This document shows, in pieces, positions 5,374-11,814 of a DNA stretch of 11,814 bases. The notes under the pieces were generated by a model. The model was not told the DNA's origin. It worked only from the letters and a program-made list of their open reading frames with translations, and searched no databases. The translations under genes and the position numbers were made by a program. Each line of letters begins with the position of its first letter. Position 1 is the first letter of the stretch. This DNA comes from Tannerella sp. Lineage in GTDB: Bacteria; Bacteroidota; Bacteroidia; Bacteroidales; Tannerellaceae. The stretch spans positions 1-11,814 of the forward strand of contig JAITAY010000095.1 in the NCBI GenBank assembly GCA_031283915.1, read 5' to 3'.

Positions 5374-7053
5374 ATGAAGGGAATATTTGATTTTCATCCC
5401 AGGCTGTGGCAATCGCTGAAATCGTATTCGAAAGAGCGTTTCCTGAGCGATTTGATGGCCGGCATTATCGTCGGGATTGTTGCCCTGCCGCTCGCCATTG
5501 CCTTTGGTATCGCTTCCGGCGTCAGTCCCGAAAAAGGGTTGGTGACAGCCATTATCGGCGGGTTCGTCGTGTCGTTTCTGGGGGGAAGTTCCGTACAGAT
5601 CGGCGGTCCGACAGGCGCTTTTATCGTGATTGTATACGGTGTGATTCAGCAGTATGGCGTGGAAGGACTGATGATCGCTACCCTGATGGCCGGAGGTTTT
5701 CTGGTCTTGATGGGACTCATGAAGCTGGGAACGGTGATCAAGTTCATTCCGTATCCGATTGTCGTAGGCTTTACGAGCGGAATTGCCCTGACCATCTTTA
5801 CGACACAGATGAAAGACCTGTTCGGGATGACGATTGAGAAAATCCCGGCCGGTTTCATTTCCAGGTGGGCGGTCTATGCGCAACATATCGGTACGGCGTC
5901 GATCGGGTCTTTACTCATTGGCCTCCTCAGCATCGTGATTATTGTGATGACACCGCGTTTCGGGAAAAAAGTGCCGGGTTCGCTGCTCGCCATCACCCTC
6001 CTGACGTTCGTCGCATACCTGCTGCGGATGACCGGTATTGCCGGCATTGAGACTATTGGCGACCGTTACGTCATCAACGCTTCACTGCCCCAACCCGAAG
6101 CTATTTCCATCAACATGGATACCATTCACCTGCTGATCTCGCCGGCCTTCACCATCGCCATGCTGAGCGCTATTGAATCGCTGCTCTCGGCCACGGTGGC
6201 CGACGGTGTGACGGGCGAGCGGCACCATTCCAATACGGAACTGATTGCGCAGGGAGCAGCCAACATCGTGACGCCCCTGTTCGGCGGCATTCCCGTAACC
6301 GGCGCCATTGCACGCACCATGACCAATATCAACAATGGCGGACGGACGCCGGTGGCCGGACTGATTCATGCCGTGGTGCTGCTGCTGATTCTGCTGTTTC
6401 TGGGGCCGTTGACGAAACACATCCCCATGGCCTGTCTGGCAGGCATCCTGATTGTCGTGTCCTGGAACATGAGCGAATGGAGGACGTTTCGTTCGCTGTT
6501 GAAAAATCCGAAAAGCGATGTGGCGGTGTTGCTGACCACGTTTTTCCTGACCGTGCTTTTCGATCTGACGGTCGCCATCGAAATCGGACTGCTGCTGGCC
6601 ATGCTGCTGTTCATGCGGCGGATGATGGAAACCACGCAGGTGTCGGTTGCTACGGAGACCCTTGACCTGTCGGGCGAAGCGGAACTGCCGCACGACGAGG
6701 AGGTACTGGTGATTCCCAAAGGAGTGGAAGTGTATGAAATCAACGGGCCGTTTTTCTTCGGCATCGCCAATAAATTCGACGAATGCATGAAACAGGTGGG
6801 CGACAAGCCGCGTGTCCGCATCATCCGGATGCGCAAGGTGCCGTTCATGGACTCGACCGGACTGCACAACCTGGAGAGTTTGTGCCGTCTGTCGCGGAAG
6901 GAAGGTATCCGAATCATCCTTTCGGGCGTAAATGAGAAAGTACGGGACATGCTGATAAAAAACGAAATGGACAGGCGTATCGGTGGCGAAAACATTTGCA
7001 GCCACATCAGCGAAGCCCTGTCCCGGGCACGGGAACTGCTCCGGCTTGCATGA
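5374..7053 (+). CDS. SulP family inorganic anion transporter with C-terminal STAS domain
   Basis: A 559-residue inner-membrane protein of the SulP/SLC26 family, which moves sulfate, bicarbonate, chloride or dicarboxylates; the anion cannot be assigned here. The N-terminal part (to about residue 420) is a series of hydrophobic helices with family signatures: LPLAIAFGIASGVSPEKG, GGPTGAFIVIVYG and GGIPVTGAIARTMTNINNGG. Residues from about 440 to 555 form a STAS domain with VPFMDSTGLHNL around Asp493-Ser494, the position whose serine is phosphorylated in anti-sigma antagonists of the same fold. Length is normal for bacterial SulP proteins. The gene has its own -7 element. prfB starts 73 bases downstream and no terminator is visible between them, so read-through into prfB is possible. 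No carbonic anhydrase or sulfur-assimilation gene adjoins it to hint at the substrate. Confidence 0.95.
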   Translation: MKGIFDFHPRLWQSLKSYSKERFLSDLMAGIIVGIVALPLAIAFGIASGVSPEKGLVTAIIGGFVVSFLGGSSVQIGGPTGAFIVIVYGVIQQYGVEGLMIATLMAGGFLVLMGLMKLGTVIKFIPYPIVVGFTSGIALTIFTTQMKDLFGMTIEKIPAGFISRWAVYAQHIGTASIGSLLIGLLSIVIIVMTPRFGKKVPGSLLAITLLTFVAYLLRMTGIAGIETIGDRYVINASLPQPEAISINMDTIHLLISPAFTIAMLSAIESLLSATVADGVTGERHHSNTELIAQGAANIVTPLFGGIPVTGAIARTMTNINNGGRTPVAGLIHAVVLLLILLFLGPLTKHIPMACLAGILIVVSWNMSEWRTFRSLLKNPKSDVAVLLTTFFLTVLFDLTVAIEIGLLLAMLLFMRRMMETTQVSVATETLDLSGEAELPHDEEVLVIPKGVEVYEINGPFFFGIANKFDECMKQVGDKPRVRIIRMRKVPFMDSTGLHNLESLCRLSRKEGIRIILSGVNEKVRDMLIKNEMDRRIGGENICSHISEALSRARELLRLA

Positions 7054-7085
7054 GACAGGAAGCAACCATTGAGAATTGACAGCCC

Positions 7086-7120
7086 ACAATTAATAATTGA
7101 TAATTAACAACTAACCATTA
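7086..7120. repeat. AT-rich spacer of TTAATnATT-like repeats before prfB
   Basis: The gap between the SulP gene and prfB is made of short near-repeats of AATTAATAATTGATAATTAA, followed by ACTAACCATTAA. The complement of the last part resembles the TTAATGATTAATGGTTAATG block near the right end of the window (11727-11756). Similar tracts are common between genes in this phylum. It replaces any recognisable TAnnTTTG promoter or ribosome binding site for prfB. Confidence 0.4.
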
Positions 7121-7126
7121 AGAGAA

Positions 7127-8249
7127 ATGATTACATCAGACCAATTACGTGACGTGTTGGAACGCGAGCAGGCGTTGAGGGGGTATCTTTGACGTCGATG
7201 CTAAGACCGTTCAACTGGAAGAAGAAGAATTGCGCACGCAGGACCCCAGTTTCTGGGAAGATCCCAAACGTGCCGAAGCACAGATGAAGATTGTAAAAGA
7301 CCTAAAAAAATGGATTGAACTGTACAGAGAAGTACACGATGCGACCGGGGAACTGGAACTGGCGTATGAATACGTGAAGGAAGAAGTAGTTTCGGAAGAG
7401 GAACTGGATGCGACGTATGCACATACGCTGGCATTGCTTGAAAACCTGGAGTTCCGGAACATGCTTCGCGAGGAAGCCGACCAGATGAGTTGCATCCTCA
7501 AGATCAATTCCGGCGCGGGCGGTACGGAAAGCCAGGACTGGGCGTCGATGTTGATGCGGATGTACATGCGCTGGGCGGAGGCGAATGGCTATAAACTCAC
7601 CGTCAGCAACCTGCAGGAGGGCGACGAGGCGGGTATCAAGACCGTCACGATGCAGATCGAAGGCGAATATGCCTACGGATACCTCAAGGGAGAAAACGGC
7701 GTACACCGGCTGGTGCGCGTCTCGCCCTTCAACGCGCAGGGGAAGCGGATGACCTCGTTTGCGTCGGTCTTTGTGACGCCGCTGGTGGATGATTCCATCG
7801 AAATCGAAATCAATCCGGCCGACTATACCTGGGACACGTTCCGTTCGGGAGGCGCCGGCGGCCAGAACGTGAACAAGGTGGAAACCGGCGTGCGTTTGCG
7901 CTATAACTTCAAAGACCCCGACACGGGCGAAGTGCGCGAAATCCTGATCGAGAATACCGAAACCCGTTCGCAAACGGACAACCGTGAGAATGCCATGCGT
8001 CTGTTGCGTTCCATGCTCTATGATATGGAGCTTCAGCGGCGGCTGGCGGAGAAGAACAGGATTGAGGCCGGAAAGAAGAAAATCGAATGGGGTTCGCAGA
8101 TCCGCAGTTACGTTTTCGACGATCGCCGCGTGAAAGACCATCGTACCAATTTCCAGACCTCCGACGTGAACGGCGTGATGGACGGCAAGATCGACGGCTT
8201 TATCAAAGCGTATCTGATGGAATTTGCCGGAACAAAAACGAAAGACTGA
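7127..8249 (+). CDS. prfB: Peptide chain release factor 2, expressed by programmed +1 frameshift
   Basis: Release factor 2 recognises UGA and UAA in the ribosomal A site and triggers peptide release. The gene lies in two frames. An ATG at 7127 opens 21 codons ending in CUU followed by an in-frame UGA at 7190-7192. A +1 slip on CUU continues from GAC at 7191 to the stop at 8247-8249, giving 373 residues, close to the 365 of E. coli RF2. The junction reads RGYL/DVDAK, which fits RF2 proteins. The stop-codon-reading tripeptide SPF is at 199-201, marking RF2 rather than RF1 (PxT), and the catalytic GGQ is at 244-246 within SGGAGGQNVNKVETG. The second-frame segment alone would start at a TTG (7230) and lack the N-terminus, so the shifted start is preferred. 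The gene may be cotranscribed with the SulP gene upstream. Confidence 0.98.
7178..7193 (+). promoter_or_regulatory. RF2 autoregulatory +1 frameshift site
   Basis: AGGGGGTATCTTTGAC equals the known prfB recoding signal: an internal Shine-Dalgarno-like AGGGGG, then the slippery CUU and the in-frame UGA followed by C. When RF2 is scarce the ribosome pauses at UGA and slips +1 to make RF2. When RF2 is plentiful it terminates after 21 residues. This is a regulatory signal, not a sequencing error. Confidence 0.97.
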
Positions 8250-8340
8250 AGCTCTTGCACGGTTTTGTTTTTCCACATGTGTTTATCTTCCTGATTTTTT
8301 CCATAAAACCGGTATTTTGGCGCAGCCTAAGGAGCTGTCA

Positions 8341-8387
8341 TAAAAATACACCTTCATGAAGGCTGCTTTGAACCTTCACGAAGGTGT
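8341..8387 (-). terminator. Terminator of the cyd operon (possibly bidirectional)
   Basis: ACACCTTCATGAAGG (8348-8362) pairs with CCTTCACGAAGGTGT (8373-8387) at 14 of 15 positions around a 10-base loop. Read on the minus strand the stem is followed by ATTTTTA, the expected U tract for transcripts from cydB. Each arm contains a palindrome or near-palindrome CCTTCAYGAAGG. The plus-strand side has no T run, but the stem may still limit read-through from prfB. Confidence 0.75.
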
Positions 8388-8401
8388 GTTATCCCTTCCT
8401 C

Positions 8402-8448
8402 CGGACAGCCGGATCCACGCATGAAGAGGGAATCCGGCTATTTGTCCG
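8402..8448 (-). repeat. Hairpin directly after the cydB stop codon
   Basis: AGCCGGAT (8407-8414) pairs perfectly with ATCCGGCT (8432-8439) around a 17-base loop. CGGAC (8402-8406) pairs with GTCCG (8444-8448) after a 4-base bulge, giving 13 pairs. It begins just after the cydB stop and lies before the main terminator on the minus strand. It has no U tract of its own and may stabilise the 3' end of the transcript. Confidence 0.55.
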
Positions 8449-8449
8449 T

Positions 8450-9610
8450 TCAGTAAGTATGTTCGTTATCTTCCATTTCCCGAGTATCTATCTTGTGGAG
8501 ATCCAAGGCTCTCCATGCGTAGAAAATATACGCCAGCACAAATGGAATCAACAGAGACACGACGCTCATGGCTTTCAGCGTAAACAGGCTGGAACTGCTG
8601 TTCTCGATCGTGAGCGAACTTTGCAGGTCGGCCAGCGAGGGGTAATATGCCGTGTCGTTCCATCCGGCGCAAAGCAGCAACGCCAACACCGTCAGCACCG
8701 TACCTGTTCCCGCAAACCAGATGCCTTTCGTCCAGGCAGACGAAATTATCGTCCGGATAATGCCGAAGAGTACGCCCGCCACGCCAATCAACAGGACAAC
8801 CAGCACAATCGGCATCTCAAACAAGTTCATGAAGTACTTGAAGGGTTGCAGGGAAACTTCCTTTGTGTTCGGATTCACGGCAAAACCGTCCTGAAGCAGC
8901 AAATGCACGAGGAAGGTCAGGAAGAATACCAAAAACAGCGCCGTTTCGATGAGCAGCCGTTTACGTGAACGAGTCCGGATTTCGTCCTCATTGATGTTGT
9001 TGATGAAATAAAGCAGCGCCAAGATACGTGCCAGGAAAAATACCGCCAACCCCAGAAGCAGGTTCCAGGGGTTCAGCGCCGCTTCCAGACCGTGCAGTTG
9101 TATGCCGTGGTAAGGCGCCCAGAAGGAAATCACCGGCATGCTCAAATCCGTCAGGTTGGCTTTGTTCACGACGAAATTTGCGCCGTTAAAGAACGTACCT
9201 ACCGCCGTACCGATCAACACCGGGCCTAAAATACCGTTCAAAATCAGGAAGATTTGATAGGTTTTCTGTCCCAGCAAATTTCCTTTCTTTGCCTGGTATT
9301 CATACGAAACGGCCTGCAAGACGAAGCACAGCAGAATCAGAATCCAGACCCAGTAGGCGCCACCGAAACTGGTGGAGTAGAACAGCGGGAAAGAGGCGAA
9401 AAAGGCGCCACCAAAGGTGACCAGCGTCGTAAAGGTAAATTCCCATTTGCGTCCCGTAGAGTTGAGCAACGCCTTTTGCTGCAACTCCGTTCTGCCAATC
9501 GTGAACAGCAGCGACTGTCCGCCCTGTACGAACAGCAGAAAGACCAGCAGGGCGCCCAGCAGGGAGACCAGAAACCACCAGTAATGCTGTAAGATATATG
9601 TAGTATCCAT
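8450..9610 (-). CDS. cydB: Cytochrome bd quinol oxidase subunit II
   Basis: A 386-residue integral membrane protein with about eight to nine hydrophobic helices. It pairs with CydA, which holds the haems, to form the bd-type quinol:O2 oxidoreductase of the cytoplasmic membrane. Supporting segments are FLLFVQGGQSLLF in the first helix region, the WEFTFTTLVTFGGAFFASFPLFYSTSF block, and the C-terminal YAWRALDLHKIDTREM, which resembles Bacteroidota CydB tails. Length is near the usual 340-390. The gene follows cydA after 23 bases and is the last of the operon. The protein is more divergent from E. coli CydB than CydA is from its counterpart, which is normal for this subunit. Two hairpins, one with a U tract, lie just downstream. 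Confidence 0.95.
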   Translation of the reverse strand: MDTTYILQHYWWFLVSLLGALLVFLLFVQGGQSLLFTIGRTELQQKALLNSTGRKWEFTFTTLVTFGGAFFASFPLFYSTSFGGAYWVWILILLCFVLQAVSYEYQAKKGNLLGQKTYQIFLILNGILGPVLIGTAVGTFFNGANFVVNKANLTDLSMPVISFWAPYHGIQLHGLEAALNPWNLLLGLAVFFLARILALLYFINNINEDEIRTRSRKRLLIETALFLVFFLTFLVHLLLQDGFAVNPNTKEVSLQPFKYFMNLFEMPIVLVVLLIGVAGVLFGIIRTIISSAWTKGIWFAGTGTVLTVLALLLCAGWNDTAYYPSLADLQSSLTIENSSSSLFTLKAMSVVSLLIPFVLAYIFYAWRALDLHKIDTREMEDNEHTY

Positions 9611-9633
9611 GATGTTTTATATTTTAATAATTC

Positions 9634-11196
9634 TTATTCACCCGTCATTTGAGGGCCTTTCTTAATGGTCTTCACCATAATACCCAATTCCGCAATCAGC
9701 AGCACCGTAAACAGAATCAGGAAGATAAAGAAAGTCACCTGAACGGAAGAGGTATTTAATCTGGAAACGGCCGCCGTCACGGGCAGGATGTCCTGAATCG
9801 CCCACGGCTGACGTCCTACTTCGGCCACGACCCATCCGGCCTGCGATGCGATGTAGACCAGCGGAATAGACCAGAGCGAGACGAATTGCAGCCACCGTTT
9901 GTGCTCAAACTTGTTCCTGTATGACAAAACAGTCACTGCGATAAAGAGCAGGATAAAGAACCCGCCCAGAATGACCATCACCCGGAAAGCATAAAACGTC
10001 AGACCTACCGACGGTATAAGGTCGTCGGGATTCTTGATGTATCCGTAACCGAAATATTCAAAATTTTCGTTCAGCAACGCCAAATGTGCTTTGGCCGCAT
10101 CGTTGTTCCGGTTTTCCTTCGCCATACGGTAATTGGCCAGCGCCTTGATGGCGGTCTGTCCGCGGGCGATTTTCTCCCGAGCCGAAAGCGCCGAAACGCC
10201 GGAAGTTGTCTGATAGCCTCCTTCGATCAGGTTCGTGATGCCAGGTACATACCCGTTGAAGTTGCGTTCGGCCAAAAACGACAGCATATAGGGTATATCT
10301 ATTTTGAAAAGGAACGGTTCTACGCCGTCGCTGTAGCTTTTCTTGGCGGGATTCAACACGCCGATGCCCACCAGACCGACACCGTTACCACCCTCGTAAA
10401 GCCCTTCCATGGCAGCCAGTTTCATCGGCTGCTTTTGCGCCACCTGATAAGCGGAACCGTCGCCCGTCCACAGGGTCAGCAACGATGCCGCCAGGCCGAA
10501 AACGGATGCCACTTTAATGCTGCGCAAGGCAAAAGCCGTGTCCCTTTTCTTCAACAGATACCAACTGGAAATGCCGACGACCACCACGCCACCCAAAATC
10601 CATCCGGAGAGCACCGTATGGAAGAACTTGTTGACAGCCACCGGCGAAAGCGCAACGGCAAAGAAATCCGTCATTTCATTGCGCACCGTGTCCGGATTGA
10701 AATGCATTCCTGCCGGATGTTGCATCCAGGCGTTTGCAACCAGGATCCACAGCGCGGACAGCGTTGCGCCGCCGATGGTCAGCCAGGTCGAAGCCAGATG
10801 AAACCCTTTGCTCACCTTGTTCCAGCCGAAGAACATGACCGCAATGAACGTCGCTTCCATGAAGAACGCCACTATCCCTTCGATGGCCAGCGGCGCGCCA
10901 AAAATATCACCCACGAACCAGCTATAATTAGACCAGTTCGTCCCAAACTCGAACTCCAGGATTAAACCTGTCGCCACGCCAATCGCAAAATTGATTCCGA
11001 ACACTTTCATCCAAAACTGGGCAGTCGTTTTCCAATAGTCCTTCCCCGTTTTGTAATAAATGGTTTCCATAATGGCTTGAATAATACCAAGCCCCAATGT
11101 CAACGGAACAAAAAGCCAATGGTAAATGGCCGTCAGGGCAAATTGTGCCCTCGACCAATCAATCAGAGAATTGTCAATACACTCAATCATATTCAT
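9634..11196 (-). CDS. cydA: Cytochrome bd quinol oxidase subunit I
   Basis: A 520-residue membrane protein that oxidises quinol and reduces O2 to water with very high oxygen affinity. Haem ligands line up with E. coli at a constant offset of 7: His26 (haem b595/d site, E. coli His19) and His193 (b558, E. coli His186). Met407 in AFRVMV matches the other b558 ligand (E. coli Met393). The quinol-loop residues Lys259 and Glu264 in MKLAAMEG match E. coli Lys252 and Glu257. The signature GRQPW is at 461-465. The long segment between the Q-loop and Met407 places it in the long Q-loop class. A second ATG two codons in (11190) could also be the start. It follows the DUF4492 gene after 7 bases and precedes cydB by 23. 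No CydC/CydD maturation genes are in view. Confidence 0.98.
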   Translation of the reverse strand: MNMIECIDNSLIDWSRAQFALTAIYHWLFVPLTLGLGIIQAIMETIYYKTGKDYWKTTAQFWMKVFGINFAIGVATGLILEFEFGTNWSNYSWFVGDIFGAPLAIEGIVAFFMEATFIAVMFFGWNKVSKGFHLASTWLTIGGATLSALWILVANAWMQHPAGMHFNPDTVRNEMTDFFAVALSPVAVNKFFHTVLSGWILGGVVVVGISSWYLLKKRDTAFALRSIKVASVFGLAASLLTLWTGDGSAYQVAQKQPMKLAAMEGLYEGGNGVGLVGIGVLNPAKKSYSDGVEPFLFKIDIPYMLSFLAERNFNGYVPGITNLIEGGYQTTSGVSALSAREKIARGQTAIKALANYRMAKENRNNDAAKAHLALLNENFEYFGYGYIKNPDDLIPSVGLTFYAFRVMVILGGFFILLFIAVTVLSYRNKFEHKRWLQFVSLWSIPLVYIASQAGWVVAEVGRQPWAIQDILPVTAAVSRLNTSSVQVTFFIFLILFTVLLIAELGIMVKTIKKGPQMTGE

Positions 11197-11203
11197 ATTG
11201 TTT

Positions 11204-11431
11204 TTAAGGAATAATAGCTCTCTTTACTAATTCGGATGAAACGTACTCTTCTTTTTCGGTACGGGTATCAAACTGTCCCAAAAAACGGGGGAAAAAGATA
11301 GGCTTCAACAGGCAAAACATAATGAAGAGTTTGATCAAAATGATACACCACAGCGTTTTCCCCACTGTCATACTCCGGAAACCGTCCACATAAAAACGGA
11401 ATACCTTCCATAGTATAGATCTTCTTTTCAT
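11204..11431 (-). CDS. DUF4492 family small membrane protein, first gene of the cyd operon
   Basis: A 75-residue protein that I recognise as DUF4492. It has a basic N-terminus with FRFYVDGFRSMTVGKTLW, one hydrophobic helix of about 20 residues (IILIKLFIMFCLLKPIFF, roughly 29-47), and a charged tail DTRTEKEEYVSSELVKR. It therefore looks like a single-pass inner-membrane protein. Its stop is 7 bases before cydA and it shares the operon promoter, so it is almost certainly made together with the oxidase. In other bacteria small single-helix proteins such as CydX and CydH/CydY are structural subunits of cytochrome bd. DUF4492 is much longer than CydX (about 30-40 residues) and not obviously related, so a role as subunit or assembly factor is inference from position. 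Five codons of basic residues and aromatics precede the conserved FRFY core, in keeping with this start. Confidence 0.9.
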   Translation of the reverse strand: MKRRSILWKVFRFYVDGFRSMTVGKTLWCIILIKLFIMFCLLKPIFFPRFLGQFDTRTEKEEYVSSELVKRAIIP

Positions 11432-11814
11432 GATGCTTATCTAAAAATATCCCTGTCCTTTGTTTGATTCTCATTAAATCTTACGTCTGCATACCCGTCT
11501 GTCATCCTACTTATCTTTTTTATTTTCCTCGCAAATATAAACAGAAAAAACATGCCTCAAGAAGTTTTTCCCATAAAAAAAACGAAAAGTGCCTATTGCC
11601 ATTTCCGGGACCATTTCGCGGCATAGCTTGTGTCATACTGTCAAATTCCGCATGAAGATACTTGTTGATTGTTCAGGAATGGGAAATATCCTGCACGCGG
11701 TATCGTTTTGTGCATAAAGGAGCGTTGTTAATGATTAATGGTTAATGATTAGTGATAGTAGAGGGCGGTTGGCAGAAAAGCGTAACCGGATCTTGGGTAT
11801 CGGCCCTGAAATTC
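11432..11814. other. Gene-free region upstream of the cyd operon to the window end
   Basis: This holds the cyd leader and promoter, then about 275 bases with no supported gene. Near the right end, 11727-11756 is a block of short AT repeats (TTAATGATTAATGGTTAATG) like the spacer before prfB. A sequence resembling a stretched -7 element (TATCGTTTTG, 11701-11710) precedes it. From an ATG at 11745 a plus-strand frame stays open for 23 codons to the edge. It is too short to judge and could be the start of the next gene or chance. Confidence 0.4.
11532..11539 (-). promoter_or_regulatory. Bacteroidota-type -7 promoter element of the cyd operon
   Basis: Read on the minus strand this is TATATTTG, a perfect TAnnTTTG match. 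CTTG at 11558-11561 (minus strand), 18 bases further upstream, is a fair -33 element. The leader to the ATG at 11431 is about 100 bases, and I see no clear operator palindrome in it. Confidence 0.6.

Larger units (their letters stand above)
8250..8449. other. Convergent intergenic region between prfB and cydB
   Basis: No gene is supported in these 200 bases. On the prfB side the only candidate end structure is CGGTTTT (8260-8266) pairing with AAAACCG (8305-8311) across a long T-rich loop that holds the palindrome CACATGTG, a weak terminator candidate. The cydB side has two strong hairpins, listed separately. Confidence 0.5.

Noticed and set aside
6082..7089. A 335-codon antisense frame inside the SulP gene
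   Set aside because: The product is His/Gln/Arg-rich without motifs, and the SulP reading with STAS domain is certain.
7190..7192. In-frame stop early in prfB read as a pseudogene or sequencing error
   Set aside because: The surrounding bases equal the known RF2 recoding signal and the downstream frame is intact.
7302..8276. A 324-codon antisense frame over prfB
   Set aside because: RF2 motifs SPF and GGQ fix the plus strand as coding; the antisense frame matches nothing known to me.
8384..8968. A 194-codon plus-strand frame opposite the end of cydB
   Set aside because: It runs through the hairpins after cydB and has a low-complexity Gln/Arg/His-rich product, so it is a shadow.
10084..10965. 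A 293-codon plus-strand frame opposite cydA
   Set aside because: cydA is certain from its haem ligands and GRQPW motif; the opposite frame is a shadow.
11745..11814. Start of a plus-strand gene cut by the window edge
   Set aside because: Only 23 codons are visible, they follow a low-complexity repeat and match no family, so I do not call a gene.

Overview
The window looks like ordinary chromosome from a member of the Bacteroidota, most likely the order Bacteroidales. Four promoter-like sites match the phylum's -7 consensus TAnnTTTG. Genes start without clear Shine-Dalgarno sequences. HisB is the two-domain fusion, and the cytochrome bd operon begins with a DUF4492 gene, an arrangement I know from Bacteroidota. 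GC content is moderate and evenly spread. I see no transposase, integrase, phage gene, CRISPR array, tRNA or rRNA. The genus cannot be told from the sequence alone.

Layout, left to right. A secreted alpha/beta hydrolase (18-956, +) is followed by a 215-base spacer and hisB (1172-2281, +), the bifunctional histidinol-phosphatase/imidazoleglycerol-phosphate dehydratase, with no other his gene in view. Next is a Tat-exported sugar phosphate isomerase/epimerase-like protein (2388-3245, +) ending at a clear intrinsic terminator. A 456-base intergenic region rich in inverted repeats (3246-3701) separates it from a convergent Tat-exported Gfo/Idh/MocA oxidoreductase (3702-5075, -). A divergent promoter region leads to a SulP anion transporter with a STAS domain (5374-7053, +). 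Then comes prfB (7127-8249, +), peptide release factor 2, interrupted by the classical programmed +1 frameshift at an in-frame UGA. A convergent intergenic region with two strong hairpins follows. The rest is the cytochrome bd oxidase operon on the minus strand, transcribed as DUF4492 gene, cydA, cydB (11431 down to 8450) from a promoter near 11535. The last 275 bases beyond that promoter hold no supported gene.

How the genes relate. The cyd genes form one unit: a quinol oxidase for low-oxygen respiration and oxygen scavenging, with the small DUF4492 membrane protein as a likely accessory. The isomerase-like and Gfo/Idh/MocA proteins both carry twin-arginine signals and belong to families that often act together on sugars, so they may share a periplasmic pathway although they are convergently transcribed. 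The other genes are independent housekeeping or transport functions.

I do not find a clearly new multi-gene system. The best candidates for a second look are the structured intergenic region at 3392-3661, especially its paired 12-bp palindromes; the loss of all four zinc ligands in the HisB phosphatase domain; and the DUF4492 protein as a possible cytochrome bd subunit.
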